A DNA stretch of 30,292 nt from an uncultured Bacilli bacterium (GCA_934119965.1 CAKOTA010000016.1:1-30292), one strand, 5' to 3'. Positions 5,985-14,225 are shown, counted from the first letter of the stretch. The notes: a model not told the origin generated them from the sequence alone. Made by a program: numbers and translations.

Positions 5985-6765
5985 AATTTACTTTTCTTGA
6001 TTCTATTTCTGCTATTTTAGCAAATACTTCTGGTGCATTAGCATCATTGATTTCAGTAAAACCAAGTTCTTTTAATGCTTGAATTTTAATTGTATTCAAT
6101 TCAAGTGTACGACTCATTTTTTCTTCCATTTTATGTTCTATTTGATTAACGAATCTTTTATGTGATTCTGCTAATTTAGTTTTTGATATTCCCCCACCAT
6201 CATTATTATATAATGTAAATGCAGAGAACATAATACTTTCAAACATAAATTGTTCTTCTTCGTTATAAGCAAAATTCAATGGTTTTTCAAATCCAGTAGC
6301 TTTTGCCATATATGCAAGAATATATTTTAATTCTTTAGATGAACCCATTGTTTGAATAAAATGATATAAATATTCATAAGTTTTTTCTGTTTCAATATCG
6401 CTATCATCTTCTAAATCTTCTCTAGCTAATGAAATAATATTGCTTAATAATTCTTTTCTTTTTTCATTTAAACCACTTAATGGATTAGACGAATCCACTT
6501 CTACCTTATTTGTACTTTCAAATAAACTATTTATTCTAGATTCAACATTTAAAATATAATCAGTATCTACTTTAATTGTATCTAATTCTTCAGCTGATTT
6601 AATACCTAATAAATTAAATAATAAAACTTTTTTATCTTTTGGCCATTTATTAAGATCATCCAATTCTAAATAATTATAAATCATTTGTCTTGAAACACCT
6701 AAAAATTTAGCAAGTTTAACTTTTGATATTCCTAATTCATGTAATATTTCGTTTAGTCTTTCCAT
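5983..6765 (-). CDS. XRE-like helix-turn-helix regulator, C-terminal domain unknown
   Basis: A 260-residue soluble protein. Residues 1-35 form a helix-turn-helix of the XRE/lambda-repressor type: LNEILHELGISKVKLAKFLG then VSRQMIYNYLE. A Lys/Asp-rich linker and a long helical domain (about 80-255) that I do not recognise follow. The C-terminal part has coiled-coil character (NQIEHKMEEKMSRTLELN). The start is fixed by AGGAGG 8-9 nt before the ATG. It is probably a DNA-binding regulator; the targets are unknown. A tandem TTGACAT overlaps its own -35 box and is a candidate autoregulatory site. It stands alone, with its own promoter and terminator. Confidence 0.65.
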   Translation of the reverse strand: MERLNEILHELGISKVKLAKFLGVSRQMIYNYLELDDLNKWPKDKKVLLFNLLGIKSAEELDTIKVDTDYILNVESRINSLFESTNKVEVDSSNPLSGLNEKRKELLSNIISLAREDLEDDSDIETEKTYEYLYHFIQTMGSSKELKYILAYMAKATGFEKPLNFAYNEEEQFMFESIMFSAFTLYNNDGGGISKTKLAESHKRFVNQIEHKMEEKMSRTLELNTIKIQALKELGFTEINDANAPEVFAKIAEIESRKVN

Positions 6766-6785
6766 ATCGTAAACCTCCTATAATA

Positions 6786-6813
6786 ATTTTATCACTTATA
6801 TGTCAAATGTCAA
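6786..6813 (-). promoter_or_regulatory. Promoter with tandem TTGACAT at the -35 region
   Basis: On the minus strand TTGACA (6813-6808), a 16-nt spacer and TAAAAT (6791-6786) precede the HTH gene. The -35 lies in a perfect two-copy direct repeat of TTGACAT (6813-6800), so a second TTGACA sits 7 nt downstream. This may be an operator or just a duplication. Confidence 0.65.
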
Positions 6814-6835
6814 GGTGTAAATTAAAAGTAAAGTT

Positions 6836-7942
6836 TTATAAATATTTGATTTTTTCATTATTTTTATAGACTTCTTTAATAATTCCTCCGCCAATACATT
6901 CTTCGCCATTATATAATACACAAGCTTGTCCTGGAGTAACTGATTTCACCATTTGAGGATATTTCACAAGGATATTTCCATTATCTAGATACTCTAAAGT
7001 AACATCATTGTCTGGTTGTCTGTATCTGAATTTAGCACTACATTTTTCTATTTTTTCATCGGTTAATAAATTAACATTGTCAATTAAACAAGAATCGCTT
7101 AATAAATAATCCTCTTTAGTACTATCAGCAATATACAAAATGTTTTTTTCTAAATCTTTGCCAACAACAAATATTCTGTTTTCAGTTCCACCAATATTCA
7201 ATCCTCTTCTTTGACCTATTGTATAATACATTAATCCAATGTGTTTACCTATTATCTCTTTAGTATCAATATTTACAATATCACCAGGAATGTTAGGTAA
7301 ATAATTAGTTAAAAAATTCTTGAAATTTCTTTCACCGATAAAACAAATGCCGGTAGAATCTTTTTTTTCTGCCGTAATTAAACCATAATCAGTTGCTATT
7401 TTTCTAACCTCTGGTTTTTGTAAATCTCCAATTGGAAATAAAACATTTTGTAGTTGCTTTTTTGTAACTTGTGATAAAAAATAAGTTTGATCTTTATTAC
7501 TATCTAACCCTCTTAATAATTTTCCATCTTTCATTCTAGCATAGTGTCCAGTTGCAATATAGTCAGCGCCTAATTTTATTGCTTCTTTAGCAAACATATC
7601 AAATTTAATATATTTGTTACACATAATGTCTGGATTAGGAGTTCTTCCTTTTTTTAATTCATCTAAAAAATAAGTAAAAACATAATCCCAATATTCTTTA
7701 ACAAAATCAACTCTGTGTAATGGAATACCTATTTTTTCACATACTTTTAAAGCATCATTATAATCTTGTTCTTGAGGACAAATATTATTATTTAAAGTTG
7801 GATTACCATTAATATCGTTATTTACACTTGCATCCCAATTACGCATAAATAGTCCAATAACATCGTATCCTTGATTTTTAAGAATGATGGCTGCTACACT
7901 ACTATCTACTCCCCCACTCATTCCGATTACTACTTTTTTCAT
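6836..7942 (-). CDS. mnmA: tRNA-specific 2-thiouridylase MnmA
   Basis: This 368-residue enzyme makes 2-thiouridine at the wobble position of tRNA Lys, Glu and Gln, using ATP and sulfur relayed from a cysteine desulfurase. The ATP pyrophosphatase loop SGGVDSS is near the N-terminus. The two catalytic cysteines are in NPDIMCNKY (about residue 108) and TGICFIGE (about 200), at the positions known in E. coli (102 and 199). GHYARM and DQTYFLSQV are further family motifs. I start at ATG 7940-7942 because GGTGAT lies just upstream; an 8-residue longer reading has no ribosome binding site. Length is normal. It has its own promoter directly behind the spoIIM terminator. Confidence 0.96.
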   Translation of the reverse strand: MKKVVIGMSGGVDSSVAAIILKNQGYDVIGLFMRNWDASVNNDINGNPTLNNNICPQEQDYNDALKVCEKIGIPLHRVDFVKEYWDYVFTYFLDELKKGRTPNPDIMCNKYIKFDMFAKEAIKLGADYIATGHYARMKDGKLLRGLDSNKDQTYFLSQVTKKQLQNVLFPIGDLQKPEVRKIATDYGLITAEKKDSTGICFIGERNFKNFLTNYLPNIPGDIVNIDTKEIIGKHIGLMYYTIGQRRGLNIGGTENRIFVVGKDLEKNILYIADSTKEDYLLSDSCLIDNVNLLTDEKIEKCSAKFRYRQPDNDVTLEYLDNGNILVKYPQMVKSVTPGQACVLYNGEECIGGGIIKEVYKNNEKIKYL

Positions 7943-7957
7943 AAAATCACCACTATA

Positions 7958-7963
7958 ATTATA
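7958..7963 (-). promoter_or_regulatory. -10 box of mnmA
   Basis: TATAAT on the minus strand ends 15 nt before the mnmA ATG and directly follows the T-tract of the spoIIM terminator. TAGACT at the -35 distance is part of that terminator's stem. Confidence 0.6.
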
Positions 7964-7985
7964 CAAAAAAAAGACTTAATAGTCT
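7964..7985 (-). terminator. Terminator of spoIIM
   Basis: AGACT-ATTA-AGTCT (7985-7972 on the minus strand) is followed by an uninterrupted run of T. It overlaps the spoIIM stop codon and abuts the mnmA -10 box. Confidence 0.75.
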
Positions 7986-8586
7986 ACTTTATTAAGAAAT
8001 AAAATTTATTAAAAATAAATGGTATTCCATACACTTCATATAAACTAGTTATAATAATGGTTATTAAACATATAACTAATATTTTAAAATATCTATTAAT
8101 AATTCTATTAAAATTTAAATTTTCTTTTTTTAATACTGAAAGTGTTAATTTTTTGGATACATTTAAAGCATTTATAATTATTAATGTGTAGCACAAATAT
8201 TTTACTATTTCATTAGGAAAAATGTATAGTAAACTAAATATTATTCCTTTTGTTTTATATGTAAAAATAAAGGAACTAATTGTAAAACCTAAACTAAATG
8301 CTTTAAAAAAATATATTATTACTATTATTGGTGTTCCTATAATTGAAATACCTAATAACCAAATTAAAATCACTATAAAAATATTCGATGATAAAGTGTT
8401 TTTTAAGACATCAATATAGTTTATTTCGTTTTTATAAATGTCATTTAAAAATGTTTCAATATATGTTTTTACCAGTTGTTTATCACTATTATTTAATATA
8501 GTTATAAAAAAAGTTCCAAATATAAAAGCTACCGCAGTAATTACTATTAAAAATACTATAATTTTATTCTTCTTAATCTTGTCCAA
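7984..8586 (-). CDS. spoIIM: Stage II sporulation protein M (SpoIIM)
   Basis: A 200-residue membrane protein with five hydrophobic segments (about 10-30, 67-90, 93-115, 118-140, 165-185). The layout is that of SpoIIM: an N-terminal segment, an extracytoplasmic loop (NNSDKQLVKTYIETF), then a bundle with the conserved region IFPNEIVKYLCY, where Bacillus has FPHGIFE. SpoIIM joins SpoIID and SpoIIP to remodel septal peptidoglycan during engulfment. The start is a TTG at 8584-8586 with AGGTGAT upstream; no ATG fits. Neither spoIID nor spoIIP is in the window. Some related membrane proteins share the domain, but the sporulation context supports the call. Confidence 0.82.
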   Translation of the reverse strand: MDKIKKNKIIVFLIVITAVAFIFGTFFITILNNSDKQLVKTYIETFLNDIYKNEINYIDVLKNTLSSNIFIVILIWLLGISIIGTPIIVIIYFFKAFSLGFTISSFIFTYKTKGIIFSLLYIFPNEIVKYLCYTLIIINALNVSKKLTLSVLKKENLNFNRIINRYFKILVICLITIIITSLYEVYGIPFIFNKFYFLIK

Positions 8587-8639
8587 TTTATATCACCTAA
8601 TTAATAATATTAAAAAAAACTATTATTATTCCAAAAATA

Positions 8640-8648
8640 TGATATAAT
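8640..8648 (+). promoter_or_regulatory. Extended -10 promoter of the small DUF4044-like gene
   Basis: TGATATAAT gives an extended -10 (TG at 8640-8641, TATAAT at 8643-8648). There is no good -35. It lies 17 nt before the ATG at 8666. Confidence 0.6.
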
Positions 8649-8665
8649 TAATTAGAGGTGTTGAA

Positions 8666-8761
8666 ATGAAAAAGAAAAATAATAGCCAAAGAATTGTAGC
8701 AATTATTTTGTTGTTAGCAATGGTTGCTTCATTTGTAATTTCATGTTTAGCTTATTTCTAA
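8666..8761 (+). CDS. DUF4044-like small membrane protein, 31 aa
   Basis: The ORF begins with a basic head, MKKKNNSQRIV, followed by one hydrophobic helix (about 10-30, AIILLLAMVASFVISCLAYF) and a stop. This is the pattern of DUF4044 proteins of Bacilli: a Lys-rich start and a single transmembrane segment with the MVxS motif at the end of a roughly 30-40-residue protein. AGAGGTG lies 6 nt before the ATG and a good extended -10 promoter precedes it. Its last 15 nt overlap the end of gpr on the other strand. Function is unknown; probably a single-pass membrane peptide. Confidence 0.75.
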   Translation: MKKKNNSQRIVAIILLLAMVASFVISCLAYF

Positions 8762-9754
8762 TTTAGGATGAACAGTTTCATTAATACCATTACTTAGTAC
8801 TTGACTAAGTTTTTTTATGGTAAAATCGATTTCTTTGGGTGTAACCATTAAGTTATAACCAATTGGAGTTAAAACCTCATATATTAGTTTTCTTACTTCT
8901 TCCTCGGATAATTCCCCTATCATACCGAGAAGATTTTTTTTATCTTCAACATTTGTTTTATATTCTTTTTTTAAATAATTAATTGATGAACTTTTTACTA
9001 TTTTATTCATTGGATTATTAATAAATTCTTTATTAAATTCATAATTTTTATAGATGTAATTAAATGTATCTGATACAATACTTACAGCATCAAGAACGGT
9101 TGGTATTCCGATTGATATAACAGGTATTCCTAATGTTTCCTTGCTTATTTCTTTTCTAAAATTACCGATTCCACTACCCGGTTTTATTCCGGTATCACTC
9201 ATTTGAATTGTTTTATTTAATCTTTCAATTGAAAGAGTTGCTAGAGCATCAATTGCTATTACATAGTCTGGTTTAATAATATTAATCATACTTTTTATTA
9301 TTTCATATGTTTCAATTCCTGTATCTCCAGTTACACCAGGGGCAATAGCTGCTATTTCACTAAATCCTTCATCTAAAGGTGCTATTTCCAAAATATGAGT
9401 AGTTACAACAATACTTTCTATTACTTTTGGACCCAATGAATCAGGGGTTGAATTAATATTACCTAATCCTATAATTAGACCTCTTTTATACTCTTTACCA
9501 ATTAATTTTTTTAAATATCTTTTAAATACCTTTTCTAAAGCGGTTTGATTATCAATATCAGTTACATCTTGAAACTCTATTGTTATATAATTTCCGATTT
9601 TTCTTTCAATTTTTTTACTTAAACTTTCATCAACTTTTATTTCAGTTACGTAAATATCTTCTGTTTCTTTAATTTTATCGTTTTTAGTATCAATAGTTTC
9701 AATCATCAAGTCTGTTCGAAGTGAGAAATTTGCTAAATCTATTTCATGTTTCAT
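8747..9754 (-). CDS. gpr: Spore germination protease GPR (peptidase family A25)
   Basis: A 335-residue protein. It degrades the small acid-soluble proteins that coat spore DNA when the spore germinates. It is made as a zymogen in the forespore and loses a short N-terminal propeptide; the segment FSLRTDLMIET near residue 10 corresponds to the known processing region. The two catalytic aspartates of family A25 fit Asp105 in NSTPDSLGPK and Asp169 in VIAIDALA. GVTGDTGIETYEII and PGSGIGNFRKEIS are family signatures. The length is somewhat below Bacillus GPR (about 370). A sigma-G-like promoter lies upstream. Its 3' end overlaps the DUF4044-like gene by 15 nt, tail to tail. Confidence 0.95.
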   Translation of the reverse strand: MKHEIDLANFSLRTDLMIETIDTKNDKIKETEDIYVTEIKVDESLSKKIERKIGNYITIEFQDVTDIDNQTALEKVFKRYLKKLIGKEYKRGLIIGLGNINSTPDSLGPKVIESIVVTTHILEIAPLDEGFSEIAAIAPGVTGDTGIETYEIIKSMINIIKPDYVIAIDALATLSIERLNKTIQMSDTGIKPGSGIGNFRKEISKETLGIPVISIGIPTVLDAVSIVSDTFNYIYKNYEFNKEFINNPMNKIVKSSSINYLKKEYKTNVEDKKNLLGMIGELSEEEVRKLIYEVLTPIGYNLMVTPKEIDFTIKKLSQVLSNGINETVHPKLEIS

Positions 9755-9768
9755 AGTATCACCAATAT

Positions 9769-9797
9769 TATTTTGGACTTTTTCGTACTTTTTATAA
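9769..9797 (-). promoter_or_regulatory. Sigma-G-like promoter of gpr
   Basis: On the minus strand TTATA (9797-9793), a 17-nt spacer and CAAAATA (9775-9769) match gHATR / CATNMTA at 4 of 5 and 6 of 7. Bacillus gpr is known to be transcribed by sigma-F and sigma-G. No sigma-A -10 box is closer to the ATG. Confidence 0.4.
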
Positions 9798-9804
9798 GTA
9801 AATC

Positions 9805-9833
9805 TTGATTTTTGATTATATATTTGTTAAAAT
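9805..9833 (+). promoter_or_regulatory. Sigma-A promoter of rpsT
   Basis: TTGATT (9805-9810), a 17-nt spacer and TAAAAT (9828-9833) are followed 32 nt later by the rpsT ATG with a strong TGGAGGTG ribosome binding site. Confidence 0.7.
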
Positions 9834-9865
9834 ATATTAGGAATTAATGGCTTGGAGGTGAAATT

Positions 9866-10132
9866 ATGCCAAATATGAAAAATGCTAAAAAAGCAGTTAA
9901 AACAAGTATCAAAAGAAAAGTTAATAATAATAACACATATAAAGCTAGTTTAAAAAATGCTATTAAAAACGTTGAAAAAGCAGTTTTAGCAAAAGATAAA
10001 GAAAAAGCTAACGAAGCTTTAAAAGTAGCTATTAAAAGAATAGATAAAGCAGCTGGTGCTGGTATCGTTAAAGATAACTATGCAGCTCGTAATAAATCTC
10101 GTTTAACTATCAAAGTTAATTCAATGGAGTAA
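9866..10132 (+). CDS. rpsT: 30S ribosomal protein S20
   Basis: A very basic 88-residue protein, all helical, as is usual for S20. It begins MPNMKNAKKAVKTSIKRKVN and holds the conserved C-terminal motifs AIKRIDKAAGAGIVKDNYAARNKSRL. S20 binds the 5' domain of 16S rRNA early in assembly of the small subunit. TGGAGGTG lies 8 nt before the ATG. It is divergent from gpr, the neighbourhood often seen for rpsT in Bacillota, and is likely monocistronic from its own promoter. Confidence 0.97.
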   Translation: MPNMKNAKKAVKTSIKRKVNNNNTYKASLKNAIKNVEKAVLAKDKEKANEALKVAIKRIDKAAGAGIVKDNYAARNKSRLTIKVNSME

Positions 10133-10158
10133 TTTTTACTTCTTTTTTTATATTCTTA

Positions 10159-10167
10159 TGTTATAAT
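10159..10167 (+). promoter_or_regulatory. Extended -10 promoter of the transglutaminase-like gene
   Basis: TG at 10159-10160 and TATAAT at 10162-10167 form an extended -10. The ATG at 10184 is only 16 nt away, with AGGTGAT between them. Confidence 0.6.
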
Positions 10168-10183
10168 TATAATAGGTGATGCT

Positions 10184-11113
10184 ATGAAAAAACTACTAAA
10201 GACGATATTCCTTCTAGTTATACTAGGTTTAATACTAACTTATTATGAAAATATATTTGATTTTGTTGTTAAAGATATTGTTTATAAAGATGAATTAACC
10301 TATGATGAACCAAACTCTTACAAAAAAGATTATGATTTTAATTTTGTTAAACAAACTACGGATTTTGAACCTGAAAACAAACAAGATATTATGAATATTA
10401 TTTATACAATGTTAAATGATGGCTATGAAGATTTTACTTTCTTTTGCCCTAAAAAATATGAAAATTGTTTAACTGATGTTCAAGATATTATCAATGACAG
10501 GGTTTTAATTTCAAATATCAATAATTTTGTTAGTCCTTACAATAGTTATAATAAAATAAATGTTAATCTTAATAATTTTGGCAGAGTAAATATTGTTGTA
10601 GATAAATTATATTCAAATGAATTGATTAGTAAAATTAGTTCTAAAATTGATGAATTATATGCTGAATTAATTAATGATTCAATGACTGATAGAGAAAAAA
10701 TCAAAACTATTCATGACTATATTATTAATAGAACTTCTTACGATGAAGAAAGATCTGAAGAAGTAAAAAAAGGCGATGTTATTTCTTTAAAACATACCTC
10801 AAATTTAGCTTATGGTCCCATTTTTACAGGCAAAGCTATATGTGGTGGATACTCTGATGCAATGGCTTTATTTTTAGATAAAATGGGCATTAAAAATTAT
10901 AAAATATCTAGTTCAAGTCATATTTGGAATTTAGTTTATATTGATGGATCTTGGAAACATTTAGATTTAACTTGGGATGATCCTGTTTTATCCAATGGAG
11001 AAAGTGCTATTACAGATATATTCTTCCTTATAAGTACTGATGAATTGTATAGTAAGAATACAAATCAACATATATTTGATGAAAATGTGTTTAGTGAAGC
11101 AAAAAAAGAATAG
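10184..11113 (+). CDS. Membrane-anchored transglutaminase-like protein
   Basis: A 309-residue protein with one N-terminal hydrophobic helix (about 3-23) and the rest outside the membrane. Residues about 160-290 form a transglutaminase-like papain fold: the Cys is in AICGGYSDAMALF, the His in SSHIWNLVYIDGSW and the Asp in HLDLTWDDP, the expected Cys-His-Asp order and spacing. Bacterial members act as proteases or amidases, or cross-link cell-surface proteins; the substrate here is unknown. The middle region (30-155) matches nothing I recognise. It has its own compact promoter and ends inside a bidirectional terminator shared with the convergent ylbL-like gene. Confidence 0.82.
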   Translation: MKKLLKTIFLLVILGLILTYYENIFDFVVKDIVYKDELTYDEPNSYKKDYDFNFVKQTTDFEPENKQDIMNIIYTMLNDGYEDFTFFCPKKYENCLTDVQDIINDRVLISNINNFVSPYNSYNKINVNLNNFGRVNIVVDKLYSNELISKISSKIDELYAELINDSMTDREKIKTIHDYIINRTSYDEERSEEVKKGDVISLKHTSNLAYGPIFTGKAICGGYSDAMALFLDKMGIKNYKISSSSHIWNLVYIDGSWKHLDLTWDDPVLSNGESAITDIFFLISTDELYSKNTNQHIFDENVFSEAKKE

Positions 11114-11129
11114 TTAAAGCTATTCTTTT
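11104..11129. terminator. Bidirectional terminator carrying both genes' stop codons
   Basis: AAAAGAATAG-TTAAAG-CTATTCTTTT has a perfect 10-bp stem. The TAG of the transglutaminase-like gene (11111-11113) and the TAG of the ylbL-like gene (11122-11120 on the minus strand) are the mirror-image inner ends of the two arms. Both proteins therefore end in Lys-Glu. Confidence 0.9.
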
Positions 11130-12082
11130 AAATATTTTATTGCCTCATCTATTGTTTTAACAGATATAATTTTAATGTTGTATTTGTTTTTTTCTTTTAA
11201 CTTTATTGCTTCATCATAATTTTCTTCAGAAACAATAAAAATATCTGCTTTATTTTTTATGGCTCCTTTTAATTTATATTTAATTCCACTTATTTCACCA
11301 ACATTGCCATTTATATCAATTGTACCCGTTCCAACAATTTTTCTATTTTTAGTTAAGGAATCATTAGTTAAATAGTTATAGATAGCCAAAGTCATCATCA
11401 TTCCTCCAGATGGTCCGGATTCTTTATCAGTAAATTTAAATTTGATTTCATTATCAAAATCATAGTCATAAGTAATTAAAACTCCAATTACTTTTTTACC
11501 ATCTATTTCAATTATTTTAGATTTTTTAACACCATTATCTGTTTCTACTAAAATAGTATCATTAACATTATGATTGTTTATTATAGTTGCAATTTCTTCT
11601 AAATTATTAATTTTTTTATGATCAACTTTTAAAATTTGGTCTTTTATTTTTAAATCAGTTTGAGCGCTAGGGTCTATATATGTAATGTACAATTTTTTAT
11701 TTTTGATTTTTATTTTTCTTCCTGCTTTTTCATAGGCAACAATAGTTGCTATATCATTTGCTTCTTTTAATAACATTGTATTTCTATAATTAGCTTCTTC
11801 AATTGTTTCATTAGAACTAATACTCTCTTCCATTTTAATTAAATCCCAATTATTATTTAATTTTGAAATTAGATATGTAGGTATGGTTGCCCTAATTTCA
11901 GATACATAAGCCATATTTAGAGTTCCTGATGTTTTAACCTTAATATCTGATTCAATTTTGGAATCAATGTTTAATATACCACCTGGTAATTCAATATTGT
12001 ATGGTAATTTTATTACAAAAAACAATAAAAACAAAATTATTAATAAGCCTAAATACTTGTATTCTTTCAATTTATTTTTCAT
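11120..12082 (-). CDS. ylbL: PDZ/Lon-type serine protease (YlbL/SepM-like)
   Basis: A 320-residue protein with one N-terminal membrane helix (about 9-25), an extracytoplasmic region, a PDZ domain (about 135-175, with YIDPSAQTDLKIKDQIL) and a C-terminal Lon-type peptidase domain. The catalytic Ser is in ESGPSGGMMMTLAIYNYL and the Lys is in the segment EISGIKYKLKGAIKNKAD. Relatives include Bacillus YlbL and streptococcal SepM, which cut extracytoplasmic peptides or proteins. I take ATG 12080-12082, preceded by AGGGGA, as the start; a longer reading would need a TTG with no ribosome binding site. The divergent neighbour is ylbJ, also close to ylbL in Bacillus. Confidence 0.87.
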   Translation of the reverse strand: MKNKLKEYKYLGLLIILFLLFFVIKLPYNIELPGGILNIDSKIESDIKVKTSGTLNMAYVSEIRATIPTYLISKLNNNWDLIKMEESISSNETIEEANYRNTMLLKEANDIATIVAYEKAGRKIKIKNKKLYITYIDPSAQTDLKIKDQILKVDHKKINNLEEIATIINNHNVNDTILVETDNGVKKSKIIEIDGKKVIGVLITYDYDFDNEIKFKFTDKESGPSGGMMMTLAIYNYLTNDSLTKNRKIVGTGTIDINGNVGEISGIKYKLKGAIKNKADIFIVSEENYDEAIKLKEKNKYNIKIISVKTIDEAIKYLKE

Positions 12083-12101
12083 AGTGTCCCCTACTTTCAA
12101 A

Positions 12102-12113
12102 TATAATTATAAT
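12102..12113. promoter_or_regulatory. Overlapping divergent -10 boxes (ylbL-like / ylbJ)
   Basis: The palindrome TATAATTATA (12102-12111) offers TATAAT on the plus strand (12102-12107; a second at 12108-12113) and TATAAT on the minus strand (12111-12106). No convincing -35 is seen for either. It lies in the 59-nt gap between the two divergent start codons. Confidence 0.5.
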
Positions 12114-12141
12114 ATAGAAATATGTAAAAAGGGAGCTAAAA

Positions 12142-13050
12142 ATGAAAAAATATTCTAAATTTTTACTTTTATTTTTATTTTTATTTATAGTTGTTCAAAT
12201 TATTTTAAATTCAAATGACTATATTAATTGTGTCCAAAATTCTATTATTTTTTGGAAAGATAGAATTGTTACAACAATATTCCCTTTTCTTTTGATGAGT
12301 GAATTTTTAATCAATTATGGATTTGTTGATGTTGTCAATTTTCTGTTTGGTAATTTTTTTAAACGGTTTTTTAATGTGAATGGTAATGTGGCTTATATAT
12401 TTTTTATGAGTATGATATCAGGTTTTCCTAGTAGCGCTATATATATTAATGATTTATATAATAAAAATTTGATTTCGTATGAAAGTGCGAATAAAGCTTT
12501 AATATTATGTCATTTTTCTAATCCATTATTTATTATTGGCTTTATTGGTAATATGATTGGTTATAAATATGCTTATTATATTTTAATTATTCATTATTTA
12601 TCTACAATTATTGTTGGTTTGTTGTTTAGAAATTTAGACAATGGAAAAGAAATAAATAATAATTTTGATACTAAAAGTTTTGGAAGTGTCTTAAAAAATA
12701 GTATTAAAAAAGGTATTGATAGTATTTTACTAATTTTAGGAACAATTATATTTTTTAATATTTTAACTAAAACTTTAAATTATATAAATTTACCTATTTT
12801 TATTGAAAATATTTTGAATATGTTTTTAGAGTTATCAAATGGAATTAATTTTGTTTTAAATAATTTTGACTATAAACTTGCTTGCCTATTTATTACAATG
12901 ATTTTATCTTTTGGTGGCTTATGTGTTCATTTTCAAATTTTAAGTATTTTAGAAGATACTAAAATAAAATACCAAAATTATCTGGTATCAAGAATTGTTG
13001 CGTCTTTAATATCAGGTATTTTGGTATTGTTAACTTTTAACCTACTATAA
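12142..13050 (+). CDS. ylbJ: Sporulation integral membrane protein YlbJ
   Basis: A 302-residue protein with about eight hydrophobic segments, related to the nucleoside-transporter gate family. Diagnostic stretches are FWKDRIVTTIFPFLLMSEFL, SMISGFPSSAIYINDLY and ALILCHFSNPLFIIGFIG. In Bacillus, ylbJ is a sporulation gene needed for spore cortex formation. Bacillus YlbJ is longer (about 400 residues), so this is a short version; start and end look natural. GGGAG 7-8 nt before the ATG supports the start. It overlaps the end of the convergent prepilin gene by 14 nt, with no terminator hairpin between them. Confidence 0.85.
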   Translation: MKKYSKFLLLFLFLFIVVQIILNSNDYINCVQNSIIFWKDRIVTTIFPFLLMSEFLINYGFVDVVNFLFGNFFKRFFNVNGNVAYIFFMSMISGFPSSAIYINDLYNKNLISYESANKALILCHFSNPLFIIGFIGNMIGYKYAYYILIIHYLSTIIVGLLFRNLDNGKEINNNFDTKSFGSVLKNSIKKGIDSILLILGTIIFFNILTKTLNYINLPIFIENILNMFLELSNGINFVLNNFDYKLACLFITMILSFGGLCVHFQILSILEDTKIKYQNYLVSRIVASLISGILVLLTFNLL

Positions 13051-14212
13051 CACTTAAACTATATTTACTAATGTATTCATCAGCTTTTACCCATAAATTT
13101 ACTGAATCAACATCACTGTCAGGACCTTTTATTTTTGTATTGTCTTTTCTTGTCCCGATAGCAAAGTAATCTCCGCCTTGACATCCATTAGCGAACGATT
13201 CAGAGTTGGTATCCTTTAAATATTTTAATCCATTCCATCTACAAGATTTTCCTTGATATACTATGTCAATTGAATATATATTTTCTAAGGTTGCAGATGT
13301 CACAAAATTATTAGTTTGTGTCCATAGATTGTAATTTGATGTACTAAGATTTGGATATTCTAATAAGAACTCAAAATATCCATTTTGATATTCTTCATTA
13401 ATTTTTTTCTTTTCATTTTCAGTTTTATCTTTAGATGCAACTTCAATTAAATCAATTTCTTGCAAAACATTATTACTATCTTTAAATTGTGCCTTTGTAG
13501 CTTTATCAATTCTAAATACTTCTAGAGATTTTAAAGAACTAAATTTGTGCACATTGTTTGATTTAATAAATTCATTATAGTTTTTGAAATATGCATCATC
13601 TGAATCTAAAGATATATTACTTTGATCTTGATGAAATATTTTTGCCCAATAAGTATTACTATCAGCAATACTGGTATCTTTTCTGACTGGTAAATCTATA
13701 TTATTTGCTGTTATAATTGCATCATTTATGTTTAATTTATTGTTTACTGCTATTTCATCTTTTTTATATGTTTTAACTATATGAATTCCAAAGTCACCAT
13801 CAAGTAAATTACTTTTAATTGGAATATTCAGACTAAATATATTATCTCCATCATTTTCTGAATAATCAAATGATAGTTGTCCAAATGAACTACCTTCGAT
13901 TAATTTCATAGAATAATTATCATATGTCATTGTATTTGCTGCAACATCAACAATTAATTTTCTTTCTTCTCCTTGATAATTAAATATTAGACAAGAAACG
14001 CCACAGCTACTTATTTGTGTTAAATTGTCGTCATTTAAGTCATCGTATATTTTTTTTGTCATTATTCCCTGTTTATTTAATAAAGTAGTTTGTATGTCTC
14101 CGCTGACATATAATTCTTTTAAGGTAAAAATTAGTTGAAATAATACTATTGATATAACTGATACTAATGTAAAAGATACAATCAATTCTATTACTGTAAA
14201 TCCTTTTTTCAT
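13037..14212 (-). CDS. Type IV prepilin-like protein, 391 aa
   Basis: The N-terminus MKKGF-TVIELIVSFTLVSV is a class III signal: cleavage after Gly4 would leave a methylatable Phe1, with Glu at +5, followed by a 20-residue hydrophobic helix. The remaining 350 residues are polar and probably exported. They contain several Cys (SSCGVSCLIF, KSCRW, NGCQGGDYFAIG). The length is large for a pilin and closer to minor pilins such as ComGF/PilW-like or GspJ-like proteins. It is second in an operon with the prepilin at 14226-14861, 13 nt apart, with GGTGA before the ATG. It likely belongs to a type IV pilus or competence pseudopilus powered by the divergent ATPase. Confidence 0.78.
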   Translation of the reverse strand: MKKGFTVIELIVSFTLVSVISIVLFQLIFTLKELYVSGDIQTTLLNKQGIMTKKIYDDLNDDNLTQISSCGVSCLIFNYQGEERKLIVDVAANTMTYDNYSMKLIEGSSFGQLSFDYSENDGDNIFSLNIPIKSNLLDGDFGIHIVKTYKKDEIAVNNKLNINDAIITANNIDLPVRKDTSIADSNTYWAKIFHQDQSNISLDSDDAYFKNYNEFIKSNNVHKFSSLKSLEVFRIDKATKAQFKDSNNVLQEIDLIEVASKDKTENEKKKINEEYQNGYFEFLLEYPNLSTSNYNLWTQTNNFVTSATLENIYSIDIVYQGKSCRWNGLKYLKDTNSESFANGCQGGDYFAIGTRKDNTKIKGPDSDVDSVNLWVKADEYISKYSLSVIVG

Positions 14213-14225
14213 AATTTCACCGATT

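Noticed and set aside
9834..9865. Riboswitch or ribosomal leader before rpsT
   Set aside because: The leader is about 25-30 nt, too short for a structured riboswitch, and shows no hairpin.
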